Source: Apiospora phragmitis
Lineage: Eukaryota; Ascomycota; Sordariomycetes; Amphisphaeriales; Apiosporaceae
Assembly (NCBI GenBank): GCA_038363925.1
Contig: JAQQWL010000001.1
Span: 2,418,001 to 2,482,000 of the forward strand
Direction of reading: 5' to 3'
DNA length: 64,000 nucleotides
Shown here: positions 43,894 to 55,026 of the stretch, piece by piece
How the letters are laid out: each line of letters opens with the position of its first letter
Position numbering within the stretch: the first letter of the stretch is position 1
Notes under the pieces: model-generated
What the model saw: the letters and a program-made list of their open reading frames with translations, nothing else
Told to the model about the DNA's origin: nothing
Databases searched by the model: none
Position numbers and translations under genes: made by a program

Positions 43894-44801
43894 CTAAGTG
43901 ACCAAGCCATCATTCCCTGTTCCAACAAGCCCCATCATAACCGCCGCATATGCTGCAGTAACAGCCAGTAAGTTCTCTGGCTCAGTGGTTGAGAAAATTG
44001 CCACACCCGTGGCAAAGAGAATTATTGAGACTGACACTACTGCAAGTTGCTTCGGGGTAGCAATGCCCCAAGTTAAAACAAACATAGGCCCAATAATAAT
44101 TAGTCCGCCGATAACAGCAAAGAAAAACCTCCGTAGAGCTGTCCGGGTCCTAGCTCGCCGTTGCTCGCCTTGTATCTCCTCCAATCGTGACCTGCCCAGA
44201 CTTCGGCCAACAGCGGTACTATGCTGCATAAGGTTGTGATCAAACGAGCCCAGAAGGTCTGAGTCTTGAAATATGCTATGATGCTTCTCGTGAGCTTCAA
44301 GTTCCTGTTCGGAGATCAGTGCAGCCTGTAGTTGCGAGCCAGGACCGTTGTCGAGGCGTGAGGCTGCTATGTTCTTGGCAAACTGAGTATTCCAACGATT
44401 CGCGTGGATGAACTCGAAGTTTCGGAGGGCATCAGCTGATTATGAATTCATGGTCAAGACGTGGATTCTCTTTGTAATTCGGGCTGCCCTGAGTACTTAC
44501 TGTAGCTATGCAGCATCCCTTTTAGCTGTTCCAACTGCTCGCCCGTGACTTCTTCTTTCTCTGCCTGCGAAATCCATCTAGCCAGCTGACTCTGCATATG
44601 GTGAATGGTGATCGTGTACAAAGGGCGGAAGTCTACAACAGTCACTCCACCGGCAACCCAGTGTCTTGTTGAGCCTCGGACAAAATGCGTCAATCTTTCA
44701 AAATATGGGAGGACGCTGAGACCATCGAGGTGATGGTCACAATTGGTGGAAACTTTCTCGGCCGGTTCAATGCCTGCCCCTTTTGCGGATTCGGGCTGCA
44801 T
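43894..44801 (-). CDS. DUF6594-type fungal membrane protein
   Basis: Exons 44501-44801 and 43894-44435 (intron 65 nt, GTAAGT...ATCAG) give 280 residues. The N-terminal half is helical and hydrophilic with a coil (RWISQAEKEEVTGEQLEQL); the middle carries ALRNFEFIHANRW and basic EEIQGEQRRARTRTALRR. Three hydrophobic helices close the protein: FFFAVIGGLIIIGPMFVLTW, AVVSVSIILFATGVAIF and LLAVTAAYAAVMMGLVG. This layout and the TAAYAAV end match fungal DUF6594 proteins, whose role is unknown although they are frequent near HET and STAND genes. Frame clean. It is divergent from the kinase-HET gene. Confidence 0.78.
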
Positions 44802-45530
44802 GGCGAAGAAAGATGGGTATCATAATTACCAGCGCACTTGATAGAATAGGATGAGCTCAAAGCCAGACGTGCCGACTAAATACTCCATACCTAACAAACC
44901 CAAATGGCAATAGAAATCTAGACACCATAAGCTTCGACAAGGGGCGGGGGGCAAACCACATGTTAGATATCAAAGTGGTAAATGGTCAAGAAATGAAAAC
45001 GAGGCAACTACTGTGCCCGAAGATCAGGCTGTGCTTACCCAAAGTGGCTTGCAGCTAGTTGGAGATTGATCAAGTTTCAAGGTTGTATTCAAAACGCCCA
45101 CCTGGTATCTTATGCAGGTAGCTTCACTAACAAAGCTGGTAGCTTATATGTGCAAGCACCCAATCCAGCATAGCCACCACGTAGAGCATGATAACGTGTA
45201 AGGCTCTGGACAAATGCATGACGTACCATACTGCTATCACGGGCGCTGCACAGCCCTCTTTGGAAAGACTCAATACGTCCAAAATCTGCCCAAAATTGAT
45301 TGCGTGCATTGGATATGGTGTAAACCAGCGCCACCTTGACGTATCCCCCCCCCCCTAAAGACTTAAAAGGGCAGCAGCAAGAGATGCTGCCTCGGTGACG
45401 GGACCAGGGAAGAGTGTAAACTAGCCCGCCTGCCTTGCGCTACATTTCTCACGTCCTTTACTTGCGCCATTCTTTTTGCCAAGATACTCTCCCAATCACA
45501 GTCCCTATCTCGATCATCGGATAACCAACC
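44802..45530. promoter_or_regulatory. Divergent region between DUF6594 and kinase-HET genes
   Basis: About 0.73 kb without a gene. An 11-C run sits at 45345-45355. Shared promoter by position only. Confidence 0.35.
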
Positions 45531-48500
45531 ATGGAAATCGATTACACCGACATCCGGGAGCGGATTGATGCTGCTTCCGTCAAGAACTACGAGGACAACC
45601 CATTCGTTCCTTACGATATGATCGAACAACTTGTAACGCGAGAAACCGTTGAATCCTATTTATCTAAACTCAAGCATGAAAACTACAGAACCCTCGTTGA
45701 CTTTGTATTTGACGGAACGGGTTCGAGACGACTATTTCTGATCCTATCCAGATCGAAGATGCTTCCTCTTCTTTCCAGCCTATCGGAGAATAAATTCGAC
45801 GACGGGGCCCTTCCAGTTAGGCTTGAGAGCAATGGTGGCATCGCCTCTATTGCCGATGGACCGGATGCACCTAAATCTTACCCGTTCTTCAAGGGGGCTT
45901 GGGACTTGAACGATTGCACGCTTCTAGCGGCAAACCAATGGTTGTTTCTAGCCCCCAGGTTCGGTGACAAGACTTTCCACTTCAACTTCACAGGACAACA
46001 AACAATGCCTTACTTGAGGCTGGAATCTAATCCCGCCAGCAGTGGATTCTTCGGAGAGGTGTTCAAGGCTGAAATACACAGGACACATCTAGCGCGAAAG
46101 TTATGGCCTCTAGGTCTTCCCGATGACAAGGAGGTTCTGGTTGCCGTTAAGAAGGCCATAGAGAGGGGGACTTTGCCGAGTTCTTTGACCGAGAGGCTGA
46201 TAATCTTTCTCAAGTCCAAGAATACAAGTCGCCTCATCTTATCAAGCCCATCGCTGCATACCGCATCAACCATGACCGATGCTTGATATTCCCTTGGGCT
46301 GACGGCGGCAATCTGGACCACCACTGGGAGTCCCTCAACCACAAAGCTATTGGGCCAGAGAAGGTCAAATGGTTTATGGAACAGTTTGCAGGTATTGGTT
46401 CTGCACTGATGGAGCTCCATCTGACGGATGGGGATCTCACGGATGGGGTGAAGAATTGCATCCACGGGGACTTGAAACCCGAGAACATATTATTGTTCAA
46501 TGATGGAAAACCCCAGGCGATGCTACAGATTGCGGATCTAGGTCTTGCTGCTTTCCATGAAGGAGCCACCAACATGAGGGGACCGTCGGGGGTGGGTACG
46601 GGAACATCCCGGTATAAGCCCCCAGAGATGGACAGACACAGCGAGAACATGGGCTCAAGAGGACGCGCATATGACATATGGTCGATTGGATGCATCTTGC
46701 TCGAACATTTGGTCTGGAGTACCTCAGGGCACAGCAACTTGAGAACGTTCAAGAATCACACCGAATTTTTTTGGGCCCACCGCCCTGAGCAACCAGGCGC
46801 AGAGTACGACGTTCATCCCTACGCGAAGTGTTGGATGGAAATCACCGCACAGACTCTCGAGGACAATACCGCCTACAAAGATCTTCTGGAACTTATTCAT
46901 ACCAAGCTTCTGGTCCTGAAGCCTAGTCGGATAGAAGCAAAAGAGTTATGCCAAAGACTCGATGAGGTCCAACGAAAATGTCGTGCCAACCCGTCATCGT
47001 ATCTGCGGCAACCCAGATGAACTACCCTGAGAGCGAGCTGGATAATGCTAATAGACGGCCATACGTCCCTTTTACAAAGGGGGGTAATCTAGCCGTCCGG
47101 GGGAAGGATGATGACACTCCTGATAGGCCACCGATAAGCAGGCCTCAATCCGATTCATTTGATGAAGACGCGATAACACTTGTTGTGCCCAGCATACAAG
47201 ATGATTCTGGATCAGCTTCATCCTCAATCATTGAGAAGAACAAAGTAAGTACCAGGAGAACAGTGTGTTCAGACAATTGACGCTGAGCTAATCTTTGTGT
47301 TCATAGTATGTCGGTTAACCCACCATGCCCATTTATTGAATATTTGATACTGACCTTACTATCGCTTCAACAAGAATGTGAGTAGCTAGGTTGGCAAACA
47401 AGATCTTTATCCTTCATAATATTACATAACTAACAGTTCTTCTAGTTGGTAAGTCTTCCATCTATGTCATATGAACGGACTGAGTGCTGACTAGAAAATA
47501 GAATGTAAGTCTTCAGTTGTTCGAGAGTATATGATGAGAGAGTTAGTTAATGTACCTTAGCAATCTAAACTGCTCCATGATTCATGGAGGTCGACATCGA
47601 ACAATGAATTCGCGACAGAGTTTCTGAGAAATGTTGGCTGGGATCAATTGAAGCCTGCAGAACCTTCAAGACCCCCAATTCTGTGCGAAAGCTGCAGTAA
47701 AAGCACGTCAACACAGCTGTTTGATCGAAAGTGTGATCTGTACACAATTCACGCCAAGTTGGGCTTCTGCGACCTTTGCAGCCTCTTATGGCAGTCTACG
47801 AATCAAGCTGGAATCAAATCGAGGTGGGTCGATCTACAACAGGGCGACAGCCTCGTGGGCATCAAGGGCGGCCCTGACCTTCTCTCACTATACTCTGAGC
47901 CAGGTAAAGGTCCCCGAACCATGTTCTCTGGCAAAACTTTGCTAACCACTTCCAGACTTGGACTCAGCTTTTCCGGGGCCAGCACGGCTGGGTTTACCGC
48001 AGCTTCTTGTCCCAGGCAGCAAAGAGCAGCTGAGGTTAATGAAACAATGGTTACAAGTGTGTGACTCGGCGCATACAATGTGTCAGCGTCAAAATGATAA
48101 TAAGCCGAGCATGCCTACTCGCCTCCTGGACGTCAACTCATTATACCTTGCTGATACTGCATCCGTCTCCTCCTCTCGATACGCCGTTCTTAGTCATTGC
48201 TGGGGAAAACTCCAGGCTGGTCAAGGGCTTGCTACTACCAAAGCCAATATTGGACAACACAAGCAGTGTGTCAGCCTTGAGCATCTCCCAAAATCATTTA
48301 AAGATGCTGTAATCATCACTCAGAGACTTGGTATTCGATACCTCTGGATCGACTCACTCTGCATCATCCAAGACGACGCAGCAGACTGGTATTATGAGTC
48401 GGCAAGGATGGAGCAGGTGTTCAGCGACGCATACGTTACCATTGGTGCCAGTTCTGCGCTGTCGTCTGTAGAGGGCTTCCTTGGAGATCGACCGACGCGT

Positions 48501-49536
48501 CGATGCGTACAATTGCCAGCCCCCAACAAAAGCAGCAAGCTATATGTGTGTCAAGCTATCGATAATTTCAAAAAGCATGTGGAACAAGGACCGCTGAGCC
48601 TTCGTGGCTGGGTCCTCCAGGAGCGGGCTCTCTCTCGACGCTCGATCTTCTTCACCTCGACCCAGGTATACTGGGAGTGCGGCACGGCTATCAATTGCGA
48701 AACCCTGAGCAAGCTTCAGAAGTAAGATAGCATCCTAACTCTGCCGAAACGTGGCCCCCGAAAAAGAGCGCCTACTGACAGGTGCCGATGATCTAGCACG
48801 AAAGCACGCTTCATCGGTGACGCGAACTTTCCCAAGTTTGCAATGGAGTACTACCGGGATGGCCGACAGCTGCTTGTCCAAGACTTGTATGAGCGATACT
48901 CCGGGCTGGAGATTCACAATGCCAGCTGATCGCGCGGTAGCCATACTGGGACTCCAAGAACGTCTTGCCCGCGCATTTCGCACCGAGGCAGCCTACGGCA
49001 TGTTTTCGTTGTATTTTGCGCGTGGATTGCTGTGGCGGCGGGCTTCTGAGGAACCCATGACGCAAATAGCGTGGCCTTCGGATCACTCTGTACCGAGCTG
49101 GTCATGGGTCTCGAAGCTCGGTCCCATAAGCTACCTACCTCTTGAGTTCGAAAAGGTCGCCTGGGCCGTTGGTCATGTATTTGATAACCCGCTGAAGTCT
49201 CTGGGGAAGCTGTATGGTGATGGTGGTAGTCCACGTGCCAAGGCGAAGTCAGAAAAAGAAGCGGTTTTGCACTGTTATGTGAAAAGACTGCTGACTTTGA
49301 CAGAAGCCCAGGAGCGCATCAAATTTGACATAGAAGGTACATACGACTTCGAAAAATTGCATTGTATGGAGGTAGGTCGGGACAAGCCTGGGGCGTTCAA
49401 CGATGAGCCGAACCTTTATGTGCTCGTTGTCTATCCCAGCAACGACAGAGACAGGGGAGCCTACGAAAGGGTCGGAGTAGCAACATTGAAGGAATCAGAA
49501 CTAGATAGTGAAGAATCCTGGGTGGATATTCGGTAA
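45531..49536 (+). CDS. Kinase-HET fusion gene (kinase 2) joined by a chain of tiny exons
   Basis: Candidate cell-death/allorecognition protein. From ATG 45531: pre-kinase block (ETVESYLSKLKHENYRTLV), NPASSGFFGEVFKAEIHRTH (Gly loop), LVAVKKAI (ATP Lys), LIFPWADGG, CIHGDLKPENILLF, IADLGLAAF, YKPPEMD, YDIWSIGCIL. A Pro/Ser/Asp tail follows. A one-base deletion in the G5 run near 46157 and another in CCC near 47009 must be repaired. From 47245 the gene passes through five 53-68-nt introns with 3-nt exons between them and emerges in phase at 47561. The second half (47561-47903, 47956-48721, 48797-49536) is a HET protein: ILCESCSK, FCDLCSLLW, YAVLSHCWGKLQ, YLWIDSLCIIQDD, GWVLQERALSRRSIFFT, VYWECG. 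One extra base near 48913 is suspected. Separate kinase and HET genes remain possible. Confidence 0.6.
47245..47560 (+). other. Chain of five introns with four apparent 3-nt exons
   Basis: Inferred introns: 47245-47306 (62 nt), 47310-47374 (65), 47378-47445 (68), 47449-47501 (53), 47505-47560 (56). Exons between them: TAT (47307-47309), AAT (47375-47377), TTG (47446-47448), AAT (47502-47504). Donors are GTAAGT, GTCGGT, GTGAGT, GTAAGT, GTAAGT; acceptors are ATAG, CAAG, CTAG, ATAG, TTAG. CTGAC or CTAAC branch sites precede the acceptors of introns 2, 3 and 4. Every exon is 3 nt and phase 0, so the kinase and HET frames join. The TAT exon is least secure because its donor is weak; introns 1 and 2 could be one 130-nt intron. 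Confidence 0.5.
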
Positions 49537-50634
49537 ATGGGTTTCTGGTGTAAGCCGTATGAACATAATGGCGGTACGAAGGGCTTCGAGGTACAATAAG
49601 TATGTTTCTGGAAGCAGCACCCGATACTATGGAATATTTTTCTTTGAACAAGTAATCGGCATCCATGACACGTGACTTCACTTTAAGAGCCGCGGGGCAT
49701 TGTGTTTTTGATTAGGTGGTTGTTCCACTGCTACAACATGTAGATCTCATAAATGTGCTTGGCCGTTGCTAAATGGGCCGACAGCCTGATGCCACTGATA
49801 ATGGGAAGGAAATAAATGTAGTGTCAGCATCGCATCCATCAGCCAATCCACAGGGGCCTTTGGCAGCCGGACTCTCCGGCATTCCCGGTGTTCCCAGGCA
49901 AGGCTCTTAAGGTGCAGACAGCGAGAAAGTATCACCCCCCCCCCACCCGCAATCCAGCGGTATTACCAGTCGGAACATAGCATGTCGAAAGATGGCGCAG
50001 TTGGTTTACCAAGCGCTTGATCTGACCGAGTGGCAGTTATGACTTCTAGATGTTCTTCCGGGCGCAGGTCTCGTCCGATGTCATCTCCGCCATGCTTCTC
50101 TCGACGCGGATGAGCCATACGAGGCGCTGCCAAACTGCCGGGGAATACCAAAAACAACTGTCAAGATTCTTGTCAACGGCCTTGTATTCCTCGTGACCCC
50201 GAACCTGCATACCGCACTTGTCGCATTGGAGTATATCAAGGCCACTAATCTTCGTATAGTGGATGTCCACTTTTGCGTGCGACAGCACTCCTACGTCTGC
50301 GGGATAATAGTAAGGACCGGCCTAAACTCCAAGTCCTTGCTATTTATAGAGGTTGGAAAGCCCAAGGAGCAACTGTTAAAGACGTACCTTCATAGGTAAT
50401 TGACCCCATATAAGAAAATAACAGACAGGTCCTTTGATCCGATATCCACGAGTTGTAAGGCCCGGCCAGCATTGGAGAGTTGTCGGTAAAGCTTATATCC
50501 ATGGTGTTATGGATGGAGAGGCCTTTGAGGAAAGGAAATGTAGACTCTTATTGTTCGAGTAATAGGCCTTAAGCAAGAAACCATATCTATCTGTAGGACT
50601 TTGGTAAGAATGGGAGGGGCCGCCCCAAGGGCCC
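49537..50634. other. Intergenic, no convincing gene
   Basis: 1.1 kb between convergent genes. A minus-strand open frame at about 50046-50250 has two Cys pairs (LQCDKCGMQV) and a Trp-rich end, but no good ATG start; it may be a gene scrap. Otherwise nothing. Confidence 0.4.
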
Positions 50635-53600
50635 CTATCTGGTAGCTGCCTGGTGCCCAGCCAATCCCTTTGCAATCAGGCCAACCCTATCTGTGACCAG
50701 GAGCTCCATCCCTGCATCTGCTTGTAACTAGTCCCCCAAACCATCAGCATGTCGTATTCATTGGCTAGTGAATAGCAGAAACCCGTGTTGTAGGTGAAGC
50801 TACTTACCTTGACATTATCCACCTCATTGTTCTGCGGCCCATACGTCTCGCACAGCAGCCCCGCATTCTTAACGAACCGCACCAGCCGCGGGCAGAGCAG
50901 GAACGGCTCCGCCGCGAAGACGACGCCCGCCAGCCTCCACCGCCGCGCGAAGTGCACCGCCGTCTGCACGCTGGCGGCCCGCTTGTCGAGGTCGCTGGGT
51001 GGCGGCTTTTCCAGACCCCGGGAGGCGGCCGGCCGGCGGTGGTGATGAAGAGGACCGGGTAGGCTCGCTGCTTCAGTGACAGCAGGATGCAGATTTCGGG
51101 GGTGAAGGACGAGAGCACGAGCGGCCGCTTGTCGCCGGCGGAACGGCGGATCTTGTCGAGGGCTACGTCGATGAACTTGTTGATCTCGATGACCACAGGC
51201 GCCACGCCGGCGATGACGGACTCGTGGATCCGCGGGTGCTCTAGCGCACAGGCGGTCAGCAGGGTGTTGCAGGGGGTTTAGCGGCGGTGGCATTTCACTT
51301 ACTGAACTCAATGTTGAGACCCACATGCTCGGGGAGCTCTCTGAGAATTTCTTCAAGCGTGACGAGCGAATCGTGGATGAACTCGCCGCGAGTGTTGGGC
51401 TTGAAACCCTTGGCGCGGAAGTCGACGGTATGCTTTACTCGGTCCTGCACCTGGGAAGCCCCGGGCTCCTTCCTCTCACTAACGGAGCGGGAGTGGGGTC
51501 TCGGAGCGGGCACCGACGTCGGATTATGTGGGCTGCCTATGACCGAAGCCGGGTTCCCGTGTGGAGACTGCACGTTGCTAGCGTACCGGAACTGCTCCAG
51601 GGTAAGATCATGGATTAGGATATCCGTGCCCGACTCGCTGAATGATAGGTCGTGGTACGAAACGGCTTCCAGGTCTCGTGTGAGTTGTAGATCTATCTCA
51701 TGATGAGCTTATTTTCTGATCACAATACTTGTTCACTGCCGCTTACCAAACTACTGTAGTTAGTAATGGGTCCCGAGCGAACATATTCAGCGGTTACTTA
51801 CCTCGACAAAAGAGGCACCAAGCTTGGCTGCTGCCAAGAATGACTAAATTGAATATCCAGTAAGCTTCATTCATCATGTTTCAAGAGTTAGATGCGCACC
51901 TGGATAGTGTTCTCGCCGATCTGGAGATATTTATCTTTACCAACGTTTTGGCCCAGCCCTGGGAGAAGGTAAGCCAATCTTGCCAAATGCTTGGAATGTA
52001 GTTATCTTACCTCTATGGCCCACCAAAATCATCCCATCGCTGCTTTGCCGTTTCTGTGAAGGCAAGGGGTCTTGAAGATAGGGATATGGCGTTGCCCGAA
52101 CGAAAGTGAACAGAACAGTACCAATCACATTCATGGTGTCGCAATCCAAAATCGCAGCGGTCCGCTCCCGTACCAGGTTCTCTCGTGGACAGCCAGCAGC
52201 CAGTTTGATGCCTTCCAGGACAGCACTCCCGATCCCGACCACCTTTTCCTGAGAAGGGTCTAACCGGCTACAGGCTGTGATTCGGAACGTGAGCACCGGT
52301 ACTGCATCATCCTTGAGCATGAACACACATGCAGTGGTGTCAAGATCATCGTTGATGAGTGGTAGATCGAATATCATAGAAGCTGTAGCCTTCCCGACTT
52401 GAGACTCTTGCGGTGCGGAGATTGTCAGGCTGTAGGAGGTATCTTCTTTTGCTGCAGCCGCTGGGCTGGGAGAGTAGCAACTGGTTTCGACAGGGTCTAC
52501 CTTTAGCCATGCCTGAACACTGCCAAGGTTGACTATAATTGCGTGCTCCCCCTGCCCGAGAGAAGTGGCCGTGGGCTCTGTCATCGCTGGAAAGCTGTTC
52601 GCTGGACCCCCCTGGAGGATGGTACGATCCCAGGCTCCAAGTAGTCCTGCGATGGTCTGATGACCTCTGTAAGCAGCGTGCTCCTTTGCAGTCCAGCCAA
52701 AACGATCGGTTGTCGACACATCCGCCCCAGCAAGGAGAAGAGCCTTGACGACACCTTCGTGGCCATACATGCACGAGATGGCAAGCGCAGTCAAGCCTCT
52801 CCGGGGCTCTGTGGCATCGATCATTTCGTTCCGTTGATCAGAATTTGCGAGTAACAGGTTGACATAGTCGACTCGTCCTTGTAAAGCAGCAATATGGAGG
52901 GCGTTCTGGTCACTGGCTTGTCCTGCTGTGGATTGTGAGGAGATTCCAGCTCCGACATCAACGAGGCACCGAACAGCCTCGTCATTCCCTACTCGTACTG
53001 CGGTTGTAAGAAGCCCATCAAGAATGCACCGTATGTCATGCTCATTTCGTACACAAATATCCTCACACAGGCATGTGATGACGTCCGTGAACATGGACTG
53101 ATGTCGGTGGAGCATTATCTCAAAAGGTGTGAGCAATTTGCTCCCCTTCGTAGACCTCATCAACTTTGCAACCCAATCCGGGCGCATTGCTGGACCGCCG
53201 AGGGAAAGTATGGTCTCGCAATATCGTATAAGGTCAAGCTTGGCCGCATAGCTCAGCAGCTCCAGACCAGATCCGTCGGGCTCGAGAAATAAGGGGGTTG
53301 GACTGGGGCAGAGCTGCATCATCCGTTGAAAGACCTCCAGGAGTTCATCTTCGCGCCTACGGACCCCGCGAGCTGCAGAGCCTTCATCGCTCGCTCTAGC
53401 AGATGTGGCGACTCGCATGGAGAAAAGGAGGCAATCCTTGTTCAGGCTCTGAGCAAATTCCGGAGACCGCTCCAAGACTTGGATAGCCGTGGCTTCCAGC
53501 TTGTTTAAGACGAGATATCTGATCACCTGATCAAGTTGTATAATCCCGAAGTCGAACGTGTAATCTGGACGAGCCAACTGAACGAGCTTCTCAGCATTGC

Positions 53601-54305
53601 CCTGGAGGACCAGATGATGCAGAGTGCCAATGTTGGGCAATCGATCCGAGGCCGAACCGAAACGCCAGGGTGTCTCCTTCAAAGGGACAGCTTGTGGATC
53701 TGGCGTGTGCTCGATCCGAGCTCCATCCAGCTCAGCCAGTAGCGTAGTTATCCGGAGTGATACCGCAGTGGTCTTCTCCTCCGAGCCATCGTATAACTTG
53801 AACCACTGGATCTCCTGGGCTTCCTGCTTTCCTCGGTTCTGCACGTCGATTCGTTTCAATTTGCCAAACAGCCTACGCGCGGCGTCCCTGTTGGCTCTGT
53901 CAAACCAGCGTAGCTGTTGGAGATCCCCAAGCAAGTCCCGGTATCCTTCTGCGAGGAAGAGAAGTTCTGACTGGCGGAAGCTGCGGGCAGGGATGGTAGT
54001 AGGTGGCCCTCGAGATAAAAGCTATCGATCATCTCCTTCTCCTGGTCGAGAACCGAAGCGAGTATCTGATTCCGAAAATCCTCAATTCGGCTTTGGTCTC
54101 CCCACAGAGCTTGGTATGCGGCTAGGTAAGTTAGTCTGGCTTTAGCTCAACATTTGGGATGATCGTCTCGAAGGAGCTACCTACAATCAAGACCCTGGCC
54201 TTGGATGTGCAGCTGCTTGATTGACGCCTTCCTGCAGTTGTAGTCTATGTAGAAAGACTCGAATTCCGGGATGATGAGCCGGTGGAAGCCTTCTCCGAAT
54301 CTCAT
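50635..54305 (-). CDS. SPX-ankyrin-GDPD protein (GDE1/Pho81 type glycerophosphodiesterase)
   Basis: By family, SPX-ANK-GDPD proteins either hydrolyse glycerophosphocholine (Gde1) or act as phosphate-signalling CDK inhibitors (Pho81/NUC-2). Start MRFGEGFHRLIIPEFESFYI, a typical SPX start, at 54305. One intron (54130-54190 region) and one missing base near 53975 lead to LLGDLQQLRWFDRANRDAARR, the SPX C-terminal helix. A 660-residue exon (51937-53934) holds ankyrin repeats (NALHIAALQGRVDYVNLLLA, GLTALAISCMYGHEGVVKAL). The GDPD part is split by short introns: LVGHRG, LQIGENTIQ, IDLQLTRD, YHDLSFSESGTDILIHDLTL, GLNIEFS, LSSFTPEICILLSLK, VVFAAEPFLL, ELLVTDRVGLIAKGLAG. Missing bases near 51017 (A4) and 50697 (G3) are needed. 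The catalytic HRG/GEN, E.D and HD residues are present, favouring an active phosphodiesterase. Confidence 0.82.
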
Positions 54306-55026
54306 GGTCGCGATGGAGAAGATTGAATCAAAGTGTCGTTGATCCGTCGGCTCTTCTAGTTAACTGCTGTTTGTGGTGTTGGATTGAAGCTACATAAGCA
54401 ATCGGCGATCTGTGAGGATGTTGGTGTGTTTGTTGGCGGGGTTAGAGCAACGTTTTGAAGGTATGTACTGTACTCCTTTGGATGTCGGCTTAGGTGAGCA
54501 CCCGATTGGCGGTTACGGCCAAGGGTAATGTGGCGTGGTGCGCCAGGTGCCATTGCCTTGGGCCCTGCTTACCACACAGCCTGCACCAACATTCTGGCAT
54601 GACGCAGTGAACTACTCCGTGGGGAAAGTGAATAGAGTCTTATCGAATAAATTTTCTATAGAGCCAGATAGTGTTCGGTTCATGCCGTATCACCCTGAAA
54701 TGTGATATGGTATATTGTAAAGTTTTGAGTCAGTAGCAATATTTAGCAGGCACACATGTGCACCGTGATTTCACAGACCGAATCAAGTCCACCTGGTTGA
54801 TACGACTGCATGGGCTTGTCAACCCCCACCCCCCTTGTTTGTGTACCGGCCCCCGAGACGATGCTCGGAAAGATAGGAGTGTCAAAATGTGACGCATTGG
54901 TCACCCCCGCGATCCTCCCAGACTTCGAGAGCCCGGAATCCATCAACATTCTCCACCCCTCCTCTCGCATACATACATAGTTCTCTTACTAGCGGCCCGT
55001 CCCATGATTTGCCTAACCGCGTCGTT
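54306..55026. promoter_or_regulatory. Divergent region between GDE1-like gene and STAND N-terminal gene
   Basis: No gene is seen. CCCCCACCCCCC at 54823-54834 is a C-rich run. Promoters of both genes by position. Confidence 0.35.

Noticed and set aside
45345..45355. Poly-C run as a regulatory element
   Set aside because: Similar C runs occur at 49937 and 54823 without consistent placement; simple homopolymers.
50046..50288. 80-codon minus-strand frame with two Cys pairs
   Set aside because: No ATG near its start and no flanking splice sites; kept only as a note in the intergenic entry.
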